64,000 nt of DNA from Nocardia anocheti (GTDB lineage: Bacteria; Actinomycetota; Actinomycetes; Mycobacteriales; Mycobacteriaceae), in the NCBI RefSeq assembly GCF_029675105.1, contig NZ_JAQQFV010000008.1, forward strand, positions 331,975 to 395,974, read 5' to 3'. Numbering within the stretch: position 1 is the stretch's first letter; every line of letters starts with the position of its first letter. Below the pieces are notes generated by a model. The model was not told where the DNA came from and made no database searches. It saw only the letters and a program-made list of their open reading frames with translations. Shown in pieces: positions 45,050 to 53,940 of this stretch. A program made the translations under genes and the position numbers.

Positions 45050-46233
45050 GGGCGGGCCTCCCGCGGCAGACCGAGCACCCGCTCGGCGATGATGTTGCGC
45101 TGCACTTCGTTCGAACCTCCGTAGATGGTGTCGGCGCGGCTGAACAGGTACAGCCGCTGCCATGCGGTCATGTCGTCGTCCCCGGTGACCAGCCCGGCGG
45201 CACCCTGCACCGCCATGGCGAGTTCGCCGAGTCCGCGATGCCAGTTGGCCCACAACAACTTCGAGACCGAGGCGCCGCCCGCGTCGTCGTGGTCTTCGCT
45301 CATGGTGCGCAGCGCGTGCGCGCGCAGCACCCGCAGACCCACCCAGGCGCGGTCGAGGCGGTCGGCGACGAGCGGGTCGTCGGCGGCGCCGGTGCGCCGG
45401 GCCAGCGCCTCGATGTCAGAGAGTTCACGGGCGAAGCGGATCTGCTGACCGAGCGTGGAGATACCGCGCTCGAAGGTCAACGTGCCCATGGCGATACGCC
45501 AGCCGTCACCGGGCTCGCCGACGACCAGGTCGGCATCGGTGACGGCGTCGTCGAAGAACACCTCGTTGAATTCCGAAGTGCCGGTGAGCTGTTCGATCGG
45601 GCGCACCTCGATGCCCGGCTGGTCCATCGGCACCAGCAGATACGACAGCCCCTTGTGCCTGCTCGAACCGCGCTCCGTGCGCGCGATGACGAAGCACCAG
45701 TCGGCCACGTGGGCGAGCGAGGTCCAGATCTTCTGACCGTTGATCACCCACTTGCCGTCCTCGAGCCGCGCGGTCGTGCTCACGGCGGCCAGATCGGACC
45801 CGGCGCCCGGCTCGGAATAGCCCTGGCACCACAGCTCGCCGACCGAGCGCACGCCCGGCAGGAAGCGGCGCTTCTGCTCCTCGGTGCCGAAGGCCAGCAC
45901 GGTCGGGCCCAGCAGTTCCTCGCCCACGTGCGAGACCCGCGCGGGCGCGTCGGCCTTCGCGTACTCCTCATGGAAGATCACCTGCTGGCGCACGCTGGCA
46001 CCCCGGCCGCCGTATTCGACCGGCCAGCCCAGGCAGGTCCAGCCGGAGGCGGCCAGGTGCCGGTCCCAGGCGAGGCGCTCGTCGAAGAATTCGTGCTCGC
46101 GGCCGGGTCCGCCGGTGCCGCGCAGGTCAGCGAACTCGCCGGACAGGTTCTCGGCCAGCCAATCGCGTATTTCCGCGCGAAACTCCGCGTCGGAGGTCGC
46201 GGTATCGGATTCTGAGGTCTGGATCACACCCAC
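45046..46233 (-). CDS. fadE30: FadE30, HIP-CoA dehydrogenase
   Basis: 395 residues from GTG at 46233. A second GTG at 46227 is equally possible, and a TTG at 46254 would lie inside the KstR2 operator. It has the acyl-CoA dehydrogenase fold with YSEPGAGSDLAAV, INGQKIWTSLA and the C-terminal GGSNEVQRNIIAERVLGLPRE. The sequence tracks Rv3560c, which starts degradation of HIP-CoA. It is divergent from fadD3, which makes its substrate. Confidence 0.93.
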   Translation of the reverse strand: MGVIQTSESDTATSDAEFRAEIRDWLAENLSGEFADLRGTGGPGREHEFFDERLAWDRHLAASGWTCLGWPVEYGGRGASVRQQVIFHEEYAKADAPARVSHVGEELLGPTVLAFGTEEQKRRFLPGVRSVGELWCQGYSEPGAGSDLAAVSTTARLEDGKWVINGQKIWTSLAHVADWCFVIARTERGSSRHKGLSYLLVPMDQPGIEVRPIEQLTGTSEFNEVFFDDAVTDADLVVGEPGDGWRIAMGTLTFERGISTLGQQIRFARELSDIEALARRTGAADDPLVADRLDRAWVGLRVLRAHALRTMSEDHDDAGGASVSKLLWANWHRGLGELAMAVQGAAGLVTGDDDMTAWQRLYLFSRADTIYGGSNEVQRNIIAERVLGLPREARP

Positions 46234-46251
46234 GCCGATAGGATAACCTAC

Positions 46252-46265
46252 CAAGCACTTGCTTT
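46252..46265. promoter_or_regulatory. KstR2 box between fadE30 and fadD3
   Basis: CAAGCACTTGCTTT deviates from the perfect palindrome at two bases. It should control fadE30-ipdF on one side and fadD3 to fadE33 on the other. Confidence 0.85.
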
Positions 46266-46312
46266 GTTAGCTGCTTCGTGGAGAACAGCAACCGCACAAC
46301 GGTGAGGACCCC

Positions 46313-47875
46313 GTGACACCCCCTGCTCAGACCACCCCGCAGGCGCTGCGAGACATCGCCGCGGCGCATCCACACGAGCCCGCCCTTATCGACGGCGCGA
46401 TCCGCCTGACCTGGGCGGATCTGCTCGATCAGGTCCGCGTCGCCGCGCGCGCGCTGATCGCGCGTGGCATCGTCACCGGCGATCGGGTCGCCATGTGGGC
46501 GCCCAATACCCACCACTGGGTCGTCGCCGCGCTGGCCGCGCATTCGGTCGGCGCCGCGCTGGTTCCGCTCAACACCCGCTATGTCGCGGCCGAGGCCGCC
46601 GATGTGCTCGCCCGCGTCGACGCGAAGGCGCTGTTCGTCGCCGGGCCGTTCCTCGGGCGGGATCGAGCGGCGGAACTGCGGGCCGAGGCGCCGGAGCTGG
46701 GCATCGGGACCGTCGTCGTCATCCCGGTCGAGGCGGACGCGCAGGCCACCGAACGCGCGGACGCCGCGACGCTGAGCTGGGACGACCTGCTCGCGCTGGC
46801 CGAGACCGTGCCCGAGGCGGTCGGCGAACAGCGGGCGGGCCAGGTCTCCCCCGACGACATCGCCGACATCCTGTTCACCTCCGGTACCACCGGCCGCAGC
46901 AAGGGCACGCTCGTCGCGCATCGCCAGGCCCTCGGCGTGGTGCGCGGCTGGGTCGAGTGCTCCACCCTGCGCGCCGACGACCGCTACCTGATCATCCCGC
47001 CGTTCTTCCACAACTTCGGCTACAAGGCGGGCATTCTCGCCTGCCTGGTCACCGGCGCGACCATCGTGCCCCAGGCCACCTTCGACGTGCCCGCCGCGCT
47101 CGCACTCATCGAGTCCGCGCGGATCACCGTGCTCACCGGCCCGCCGACCATCTACCAGACCATCCTCGAGCATCCCCAACGCGCCGAGCGCGACCTGAGC
47201 TCGCTGCGCGTGGCGGTGACCGGCGCGGCGACCGTGCCGGTGGTGCTGATCGAGCGGATGCGCGACGACCTGGAGTTCGAGGTGGTCATCACCGCCTACG
47301 GCCTGTCCGAATCGGCCGGTTTCGGCACCATGTGCCGCCCCGACGACGACGCGAAGACCATCGCCAACACCTGCGGCGGCCCCATCGCCGACTTCGAACT
47401 GCGCCTGTCCGACGCGGGCGAGGTACTGCTGCGCGGACCCAATGTCATGCTCGGCTACCTCGACGATCCCGAGGCCACCGCCGAGGCGATCGACGCCGAG
47501 GGCTGGCTGCACACCGGCGATATCGGCGTCGTGGACGAACGCGGCTATCTCAAGATCACCGACCGGCTCAAGGACATGTACATCACCGGCGGATTCAACG
47601 TCTATCCCGCAGAGGTCGAGCAGACCCTGGCGCGGCTCGACGGGGTCGCCGAATCCGCGGTGATCGGCGTGCCCGACGAGCGGATGGGCGAGGTCGGCAA
47701 GGCCGTGGTCGTCCGCAAGGCCGGATCGAGCCTGACCGAAGCCGACGTGATCGCCTTCGCCACCGGCGAATTGGCCAATTTCAAGGTGCCCCGGCTCGTG
47801 GAGTTCCGCGACCAGCTGCCCTACAGCGCGGCGGGCAAGGTGCTCAAGCGTGAGCTACGTGAGGAGAAGTCGTGA
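46313..47875 (+). CDS. fadD3: FadD3, HIP-CoA synthetase
   Basis: 520 residues from GTG at 46313, with GAGG ribosome site. Adenylation motif FTSGTTGRSKGT is at about 188-199, and the C-terminal lysine loop is YSAAGKVLKRELRE. It matches Rv3561. FadD3 activates the propionate side chain of the hexahydroindanone left after HsaD cleavage, the first step of rings C/D catabolism. Confidence 0.93.
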   Translation: MTPPAQTTPQALRDIAAAHPHEPALIDGAIRLTWADLLDQVRVAARALIARGIVTGDRVAMWAPNTHHWVVAALAAHSVGAALVPLNTRYVAAEAADVLARVDAKALFVAGPFLGRDRAAELRAEAPELGIGTVVVIPVEADAQATERADAATLSWDDLLALAETVPEAVGEQRAGQVSPDDIADILFTSGTTGRSKGTLVAHRQALGVVRGWVECSTLRADDRYLIIPPFFHNFGYKAGILACLVTGATIVPQATFDVPAALALIESARITVLTGPPTIYQTILEHPQRAERDLSSLRVAVTGAATVPVVLIERMRDDLEFEVVITAYGLSESAGFGTMCRPDDDAKTIANTCGGPIADFELRLSDAGEVLLRGPNVMLGYLDDPEATAEAIDAEGWLHTGDIGVVDERGYLKITDRLKDMYITGGFNVYPAEVEQTLARLDGVAESAVIGVPDERMGEVGKAVVVRKAGSSLTEADVIAFATGELANFKVPRLVEFRDQLPYSAAGKVLKRELREEKS

Positions 47876-48720
47876 GTCCCGAATCCGAAACCGACGTCGT
47901 CACCTATGAGGTGCGCGGACCCGTCGCCGTGGTCACCATGAACCGGCCCGATTTCCGCAACGCGCAGAACTCGAAGATGACCTACGCCCTCGACGCGGCC
48001 TTCGTGCGCGCGGTCGAGGACCCCGAGGTCAAGGTGATCGTGCTGGCGGGCAACGGGAAACACTTCAGCGCCGGTCACGACATCGGCACGCCGGGGCGCG
48101 ACCACCACGTGCACTACGAGAACAAGGCCGCGCTGTGGTGGGACCATGTCGACCGCCCCGGCGGCGATCAGCGTTTCGCCCGCGAGACCGAGGTCTACCT
48201 GGGCATGTGCCGTCGCTGGCGGGAGATCCCCAAGCCCACCATCGCGATGGTGCAGGGCGCCTGTATCGCCGGTGGGTTGATGCTGGCCTGGATCTGCGAT
48301 CTGATCGTCTGCTCCGACGACGCGTTCTTCTCCGATCCCGTTGTGCGGATGGGTATTCCGGGTGTCGAGTATTTCGCGCATCCGTGGGTGATGGGTCCGC
48401 GCGCGGCCAAGGAATTCCTGTTCACCGGTGATCGTTTCGGGGCCGCGCAGGCCAAGGAATGGGGCATGGTCAACCGGGTCGTCCCGCGCGACGAGCTCGA
48501 GTCCGAGGTCATGACGCTGGCCGAAAAGATCTCCGCCATGCCTCAATTCGGGCTCGCCCTCACCAAGAAGGCCGTCAATCAGGCCGAAGACCTGATGGGC
48601 ATGCGCACCGGCATGGATTCGGTCTTCGGGCTGCACCATTTCGCGCACGCCCACAATGCCGAAGTCGGCGCCGATTCGCTGGGCGGAATGAACGCTCGCT
48701 CGATGAAGGAAAAAGCGTGA
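47872..48720 (+). CDS. Enoyl-CoA hydratase, EchA13-like
   Basis: 282 residues from GTG at 47872 (GTGA overlap with fadD3). Crotonase fold with HFSAGHDIGTPG (about 64-75) and GACIAGGLMLAWICD (about 129-143). It resembles EchA13 (Rv1935c), which lies outside the KstR2 cluster in M. tuberculosis. Here it is inside the fadD3-fadE31-33 operon, so it probably supplies the hydratase step between FadE30 and IpdF in HIP-CoA beta-oxidation. The assignment is by fold and location. Confidence 0.86.
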   Translation: MSPESETDVVTYEVRGPVAVVTMNRPDFRNAQNSKMTYALDAAFVRAVEDPEVKVIVLAGNGKHFSAGHDIGTPGRDHHVHYENKAALWWDHVDRPGGDQRFARETEVYLGMCRRWREIPKPTIAMVQGACIAGGLMLAWICDLIVCSDDAFFSDPVVRMGIPGVEYFAHPWVMGPRAAKEFLFTGDRFGAAQAKEWGMVNRVVPRDELESEVMTLAEKISAMPQFGLALTKKAVNQAEDLMGMRTGMDSVFGLHHFAHAHNAEVGADSLGGMNARSMKEKA

Positions 48721-49859
48721 ATCTCGAGATCGACCCGGCGGCACAGGCTTTCCAGCTGGAGGTGCGCGAATTCCTCGCCGCCAATGTTCCCCAGAAGCCG
48801 CTGCCGTCCATGGACACCGCCGAGGGTTTCGAGGCGCACCGCGAATGGGAGGCGACCCTGGCGGGCGCGCGCCTGTCGGCGGTCTCGTGGCCGCGCGAAT
48901 ACGGCGGCCGCGACGCCTCCATCCTGGAATGGGTGCTGTTCGAGCAGGAGTACTACGCGGCGGGCGCGCCCGGCCGCGTCGCCCAGAACGGCATCTTCCT
49001 GCTCGCGCCCACCCTGTTCGAGCACGGCACCGAAGAACAGCTCGCGCGTATCCTGCCGCGCATGGCGCGCGGTGCCGACATCTGGGCACAGGCCTGGTCG
49101 GAACCCGAGTCCGGCAGCGATCTGGCGAGCCTGCGCTCGACCGCGCGACGCACCGAGGGCGGCTGGATCCTCAACGGCCAGAAGACCTGGAGCTCGCGCG
49201 CGTCCTTCGCCGACTGGGCCTTCGGCCTGTTCCGCAGCGACCCCGACGCCCAGCGTCACCACGGCCTCACCTACGTGATGTTCCCGCTCACCGCCGAGGG
49301 CGTGAGCGTGCGCCCGATCCCCCAGCTCGACGGCGAGCCCGGCTTCGCCGAGATCTTCCTCGACGACGTCTTCGTGCCCGACGCCGACGTGATCGGCGCG
49401 CCCAACGAGGGCTGGCGGGTGGCCATGGCGACCTCGAGCAACGAGCGCGGCCTGTCGCTGCGCAGCCCCGGCCGTTTCAGCGCGACCGCCCAGCGCCTGA
49501 TCGACCTGTGGCAGGAGTCCACCGACCCGGCCGACACCGCCGCGCGCAATGCCGTGGTCGACGCCTGGCTCGGCGCCGAGGCGTATCGCCTGCACACCTT
49601 CGGCACCGTCACCCGACTCACCGACGGCGGCCAACTCGGTGCCGAATCCTCGATCACCAAGGTGTTCTGGTCCGAACTCGACATCGCCATGCACGAAACC
49701 GCCCTCGACCTGCTCGGGTCCGCCGCCGAGCAGCAGAGCAAGTGGACCGACGGCTACCTGTTCTCGCTGTCGGGCCCGATCTACGCCGGTACCAACGAGA
49801 TCCAGCGCAACATCATCGCCGAACGCATCCTCGGCCTGCCCAGGGAGAGCAAGCGATGA
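48717..49859 (+). CDS. fadE31: FadE31, acyl-CoA dehydrogenase
   Basis: 380 residues from GTG at 48717 (GTGA overlap). Complete acyl-CoA dehydrogenase with WSEPESGSDLASL, LNGQKTWSS and the C-terminal GTNEIQRNIIAERILGLPRES signature. It matches Rv3562. FadE31 is thought to pair with FadE32 or FadE33, which follow, as heteromeric dehydrogenases in the last steps of ring C degradation. Its stop overlaps the start of an 18-codon reading frame that leads to fadE32. Confidence 0.9.
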   Translation: MNLEIDPAAQAFQLEVREFLAANVPQKPLPSMDTAEGFEAHREWEATLAGARLSAVSWPREYGGRDASILEWVLFEQEYYAAGAPGRVAQNGIFLLAPTLFEHGTEEQLARILPRMARGADIWAQAWSEPESGSDLASLRSTARRTEGGWILNGQKTWSSRASFADWAFGLFRSDPDAQRHHGLTYVMFPLTAEGVSVRPIPQLDGEPGFAEIFLDDVFVPDADVIGAPNEGWRVAMATSSNERGLSLRSPGRFSATAQRLIDLWQESTDPADTAARNAVVDAWLGAEAYRLHTFGTVTRLTDGGQLGAESSITKVFWSELDIAMHETALDLLGSAAEQQSKWTDGYLFSLSGPIYAGTNEIQRNIIAERILGLPRESKR

Positions 49860-49912
49860 CCGTCGCCGTTCCGGGCGGACCCGCCCATCCGAGCACAGGA
49901 GGTCCGCGATGA
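49856..49912 (+). CDS. 18-codon coupling reading frame between fadE31 and fadE32
   Basis: ATG at 49856 overlaps the fadE31 stop, and the frame ends in a TGA overlapping the fadE32 ATG (ATGA at both ends). It encodes MTVAVPGGPAHPSTGGPR and contains the fadE32 ribosome site AGGAGG. The peptide has no known function. Coupling of translation across the 49-base gap is the plausible role; coincidence is possible. Confidence 0.4.
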   Translation: MTVAVPGGPAHPSTGGPR

Positions 49913-50946
49913 AGTTCGCCCTCAGCACCGAACAACTGGACTTCGCCGCCGAGCTGCGCAAGATCCTCGACGCCGGTCAGGTACCCGCCGCCGTGCGCGC
50001 CTGGTCCGACGGCGACACCACCCCGGGGCGGGCGCTGCTGCGGCAGCTGGCCGAGATGGGCGTGTTCGGCCTGATCGTCGACGAGCAGTACGACGGGGCT
50101 GAAGCGACACCGGTCGACCTGGTGGTCGCGCTGATCGAGATCGGGCGGGCGGCGCTGCCCGGCCCGGTGAACGAGTCGGCGGCGGTGATTCCGGCACTGC
50201 TGCAACGTCTTCCGGACGACAACGCGGCACGCGAGTGGCTGCCCGGGCTCGCCTCGGGCGAACTGCTCGGCACCGTCACCTTCGACACCCCACAGCGGGG
50301 GATCGCGCTCGACGCCGACAGTGCCGAGCTGGCGCTGCTCGCGGCCGGGGACCGGGTCACCGCCCGCGGACCGGGCGCCGACGCCGCTGCGGTCCAGGCC
50401 CGGGGTGATGTCGGTCCAGCTTCGGTCGACCCCGCACGCAAGCTTTCCCGGGTCGCCGCTGACGAGCTGATCGCGGCGGGACCGGAGGTGGCGGGCGCCG
50501 TCTCCTACGCTTTCGACGTCGGCGTCCTCGCCTGCGCCGCACAGCTTCTCGGCGCCGGTCGCGCGATTCTCGAGCAGACCACTGGTTATGCCAAGCAGCG
50601 CAAGCAGTTCGGGCGCGCGATCGGCGAATTCCAGGCGGTGAAGCAGCAACTCGCCGATGTCCTGATCGCCTTGGATCTGGCCGAACCGCTGCTCTACCGC
50701 GCAGCACTCACCCTGGACACCGAGGACCGTGCGCGCGATGTGTCGGCGGCCCTGGTCACCTGCGCCGAGGCCGCGCACCGTGCTGCCCGTGCCGGTCTCC
50801 AGGTGCACGGCGCCATCGGTTACACCGCCGAATGCGATCTGTCGCTGTGGCTCACCAAAGTGACCGCGCTGCGCACCGCCTGGGGCACCGCCGATTTCCA
50901 CCGCGCCCGCATCGCCGCCGCGCTGCGCACCGCCGAGGCGGTCTGA
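49909..50946 (+). CDS. fadE32: FadE32, acyl-CoA dehydrogenase subunit
   Basis: 345 residues from ATG at 49909, with a perfect AGGAGG ribosome site. Short heteromeric-type acyl-CoA dehydrogenase: KQRKQFGRAIGEFQAVKQQLAD (about 224-245) and HGAIGYTAECDLSLWL, without the GGTNEIQ tail. It matches Rv3563. A Gly/Ala-rich insert at about 145-165 is weakly conserved. It probably forms a complex with FadE31 or FadE33. Confidence 0.89.
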   Translation: MKFALSTEQLDFAAELRKILDAGQVPAAVRAWSDGDTTPGRALLRQLAEMGVFGLIVDEQYDGAEATPVDLVVALIEIGRAALPGPVNESAAVIPALLQRLPDDNAAREWLPGLASGELLGTVTFDTPQRGIALDADSAELALLAAGDRVTARGPGADAAAVQARGDVGPASVDPARKLSRVAADELIAAGPEVAGAVSYAFDVGVLACAAQLLGAGRAILEQTTGYAKQRKQFGRAIGEFQAVKQQLADVLIALDLAEPLLYRAALTLDTEDRARDVSAALVTCAEAAHRAARAGLQVHGAIGYTAECDLSLWLTKVTALRTAWGTADFHRARIAAALRTAEAV

Positions 50947-50947
50947 G

Positions 50948-52012
50948 ATGGACGGAACTGACATGTCATCGAATGAACTGCTCGAATTCCGCGACTCGGT
51001 GCGCGCGCTGCTGGACAAGCACGCGAACTCCGCCGCCCTGCGCACCGCGATGGACACCGACCTCGGCTACGACCCGAAGCTGTGGGCGATGCTGTGCGAG
51101 CAGGTCGGTGTCGCCGCGCTGGCCGTCCCGGAAGAGTGGGGCGGCGCCGGTGCCGGGCTGGTCGAATCACTCATGGTGGTGGGCGAAGTGGGCCGGGTGC
51201 TCGGCTCGGTGCCGATGCTCGGGTCGGCCGTGCTGGGTGTGCAGGCCGTCCTGCTCGCCGAGGACGACCAGGCGAGCGCGCGCCTGCTCCCCGATCTGGC
51301 CGACGGCTCCCGCACGGCGGCGCTGTGCTGGGCCGACGCGGACGGCTGGGACCGGGCGGGTGTCACCGCTACCGACGGAAAGCTCGACGGCACAGCGCAT
51401 TACGTGCTCCACGGCGCCCAGGCCAACCTCCTGCTTGTCCTCACCGACGCGGGCCTGTTCGAGACCACCGCCGACGCGCCCGGCGTCACCGTCACCCCGA
51501 CGCCCGCCCTCGACCCCACCCGCAAGCTCGCCACCCTCACCTTCGCTGACACTCCCGCCACCCGGCTCGGCACCGGCGACCCGGCCGCGCTGCGCACCCG
51601 CCTGCGTGAGATCGCCTGGGCCGCACTGGCCGCCGAGCAGGTCGGCGCCGCCCGCCGATGCCTGGAACTGACCGTCGACTACACCGCCTCCCGCGTGCAG
51701 TTCGGTCGCCCGATCGGCAGTTTCCAGGCGCTCAAGCACCGCATGGCCGATATGTACGTGCTGGTCGAGTCGGCCGACTCGGCCGCGCAGGCCGCCGCGC
51801 ACGCGGTCGCCGAGAACTCGCCCTCGGCCGCCGAGGACGTCTGGGTGGCCCGTAAGCACTGCACCGAGGCGTTCTCCGCCGTCGCCGCCGAGACCATCCA
51901 GCTCCACGGCGGCATCGCCATCACCTGGGAGCACGACGCGCACCTCTACTTCAAGCGCGCCCACGCCACCGGCGAACTCTTCGGCACCGGCCGCCGCCCG
52001 GTGGCCGCCTGA
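50948..52012 (+). CDS. fadE33: FadE33, acyl-CoA dehydrogenase subunit
   Basis: 354 residues; an alternative ATG is at 50963. Heteromeric-type acyl-CoA dehydrogenase with SRVQFGRPIGSFQALKHRMADMY (about 250-272) and HGGIAITWEHDAHLYFKRA at the end. It matches Rv3564. It lies one base after the fadE32 stop and is the last gene of the fadD3-fadE33 operon. A terminator follows. Confidence 0.9.
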   Translation: MDGTDMSSNELLEFRDSVRALLDKHANSAALRTAMDTDLGYDPKLWAMLCEQVGVAALAVPEEWGGAGAGLVESLMVVGEVGRVLGSVPMLGSAVLGVQAVLLAEDDQASARLLPDLADGSRTAALCWADADGWDRAGVTATDGKLDGTAHYVLHGAQANLLLVLTDAGLFETTADAPGVTVTPTPALDPTRKLATLTFADTPATRLGTGDPAALRTRLREIAWAALAAEQVGAARRCLELTVDYTASRVQFGRPIGSFQALKHRMADMYVLVESADSAAQAAAHAVAENSPSAAEDVWVARKHCTEAFSAVAAETIQLHGGIAITWEHDAHLYFKRAHATGELFGTGRRPVAA

Positions 52013-52022
52013 CCGATACCCC

Positions 52023-52062
52023 GCGAAAGCCCTGGTCACATTCCTGTGGTCGGGGCTTTCGC
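52023..52062 (+). terminator. Terminator-type hairpin after fadE33
   Basis: GCGAAAGCCC (52023-52032) pairs with GGGCTTTCGC (52053-52062), with partial pairing inside the loop, 10 bases past the stop. Confidence 0.7.
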
Positions 52063-52095
52063 ATGCCGTGCGGTATCTCACGGCCCGCTCGCTCG

Positions 52096-52123
52096 ATTTA
52101 GATAGTTAGCTTATGTAATAATA
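52096..52123 (+). promoter_or_regulatory. AT-rich promoter/operator region of the MarR-MFS pair
   Basis: TTTAGATAGTTAGCTTATG followed by TAATAATAG stands out as AT-rich directly before the GTG start. The TAGTTAGC half resembles MarR-type operators, but no full palindrome is visible. The transcript may be nearly leaderless. Confidence 0.5.
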
Positions 52124-52582
52124 GTGACCGTGCAGCAGAACGAGCAGCCCTCCGCAGACGACATCGTGGTCGACCTGTTGGTCACTGCCGGTCGGCTCAC
52201 CCGGTTGGCCGGGGCGATCAGCGAGGACGAGGTCCCCCGGGCGGTCCTGCGGGCCCTGGCCGTGCTCGACGAGCACGGGGGCATCCGCGTGAGCGAGTTC
52301 GCGCGGATCGATCGATGTTCGCAACCGGCGGCAACGGCGCTGCTGGGACGACTCGTCACCGACGGACTCGCCACCCGCACCAAGGACCCCAGGGATTCCC
52401 GGGCCGCGCTCGTGGAACTCACCCCGGCTGGCCGGACCCGCCTCGCCACCGCGCGGCGCGCCTTCGCCGCCGCCATGGCACCCGGACTCGCCGACTTCCC
52501 GCTGGATCGGCTGATCCGGCTCGACACCGATATGAACGACCTGCTGACAGCCCTGCGTGCGGTTGCCCGAGGTCGACAGTGA
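52124..52582 (+). CDS. MarR-family regulator
   Basis: 152 residues from GTG at 52124. Winged helix at about 40-110 (VSEFARIDRCSQPAATALLGRLVTDGLATRTKDPRDSRAALVELT) is the MarR core, with the D-x-R-D wing. It is followed after 17 bases by an MFS transporter, the classical MarR-efflux arrangement, so it most likely represses itself and the pump until an effector binds. No KstR site is nearby. Confidence 0.88.
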   Translation: MTVQQNEQPSADDIVVDLLVTAGRLTRLAGAISEDEVPRAVLRALAVLDEHGGIRVSEFARIDRCSQPAATALLGRLVTDGLATRTKDPRDSRAALVELTPAGRTRLATARRAFAAAMAPGLADFPLDRLIRLDTDMNDLLTALRAVARGRQ

Positions 52583-52599
52583 AGCAACCAGGAGCGCCG

Positions 52600-53853
52600 A
52601 TGACCAGCAGTTCCGTGTTGACTCGCGACGACAAAGCCGCAGCCACCACCCCTTCGACCGGACAGCCCAAGGCCGTCTGGGCCGTCGCCTTCGCGAGCGT
52701 GATCGCGTTCATGGGCATCGGCCTGGTCGATCCCATCCTCAAACCGATCGGCGAACAGCTGCACGCGAGCCCCTCGCAGGTCTCGCTGCTGTTCACCAGC
52801 TATATGGCCGTCACCGGCGTCGCCATGCTGATCACCGGTGTCATCTCCAGCCGCTTCGGCGCGAAGAAGACGCTGCTGTCGGGTCTGGCGATCATCGTGG
52901 TGTTCGCGGCGCTGGCGGGGATGTCGTCCACGATCGGCGAGATCATCGGGTTCCGCGCGGGTTGGGGTCTGGGCAACGCGCTGTTCATCGCGACGGCGCT
53001 GGCCACCATCGTCGGCGCCGCGACCGGCGGTGTCGCCAAGGCGATCATCCTCTACGAGGCCGCGCTCGGTATCGGCATCGCGACCGGCCCGCTGCTGGGC
53101 GGCCTGCTCGGCGGCATCAGCTGGCGCGGACCGTTCTTCGGCGTCTCGGTCCTGATGGCCATCGCCTTCATCGCGATCGTCGTGCTGCTGCCCGAAATGC
53201 CCAAACCCGCCAAGCCGACCTCCATCACCGCGCCCTTCAAGGCACTGCGCCACCGCGGCCTGCTGACCGTGAGCATCACCGCGCTGCTCTACAACTTCGG
53301 CTTCTTCACCCTGCTCGCCTACACCCCGTTCCCGCTGGACATGGGCACCTACGCGATCGGCTTCATCTTCTGCGGCTGGGGCATCCTGCTCGCGCTGGCC
53401 TCGGTGTTCCTCGCACCGAAACTCCAGGCCCGCTTCGGCACCCTGCCGATGATGGCCCTGTCGCTCGGCCTGTTCGCCGCCGACCTCGCCGTCATGGGCC
53501 TGTTCGCCGAACACAAGATCGTCCTGATCGTCGGCGTCGTCATCGCCGGTCTGTTCCTCGGCGTGAACAACACCCTCATCACCGAAGCCGTCATGATCTC
53601 GGCCCCCGTCGAACGCTCCACCGCCTCCGCGGCCTACAGCTTCGTCCGCTTCGCCGGAGGCGCCGCCGCCCCCTGGGTCGCGGGCAAACTCGGCGAACAC
53701 AGCATCTCCCTCCCCTTCTGGCTCGGCGCCGCCTTCACCGCCGCGGCCGTAGCCGTCCTCCTCCTCGGCCGCTCGGCCCTGTCCCACATCGACGACCACG
53801 ACCCCGCACCCCACAGCGTGGAGGAAGCCCAAGCCATCACCGTCGGCGACTGA
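52600..53853 (+). CDS. MFS transporter (drug or metabolite efflux)
   Basis: 417 residues from ATG at 52600, with AGGAG; an in-frame GTG at 52579 overlapping the MarR stop is possible. Twelve hydrophobic segments. The family A loop is GVISSRFGAKKTLLSG (about 80-95), and the GPLLGGLLGGISWRGPFF region (about 164-181) is the motif C-like stretch of exporters. It is co-transcribed with the MarR gene. Substrate unknown. Confidence 0.87.
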   Translation: MTSSSVLTRDDKAAATTPSTGQPKAVWAVAFASVIAFMGIGLVDPILKPIGEQLHASPSQVSLLFTSYMAVTGVAMLITGVISSRFGAKKTLLSGLAIIVVFAALAGMSSTIGEIIGFRAGWGLGNALFIATALATIVGAATGGVAKAIILYEAALGIGIATGPLLGGLLGGISWRGPFFGVSVLMAIAFIAIVVLLPEMPKPAKPTSITAPFKALRHRGLLTVSITALLYNFGFFTLLAYTPFPLDMGTYAIGFIFCGWGILLALASVFLAPKLQARFGTLPMMALSLGLFAADLAVMGLFAEHKIVLIVGVVIAGLFLGVNNTLITEAVMISAPVERSTASAAYSFVRFAGGAAAPWVAGKLGEHSISLPFWLGAAFTAAAVAVLLLGRSALSHIDDHDPAPHSVEEAQAITVGD

Positions 53854-53878
53854 CCCGTCCACGTCGGTGCACCCCGGC

Positions 53879-53905
53879 GCCCCCGCTGCCACGAGCAGCG
53901 GGGGC
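53879..53905 (+). terminator. Intrinsic terminator after the MFS gene
   Basis: A perfect 11-bp stem (53879-53889 with 53895-53905, loop CACGA) is followed by GTTCGTCTGT. Confidence 0.8.
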
Positions 53906-53940
53906 GTTCGTCTGTCGGTACCCGGGCGTAGCGTCGAGTC

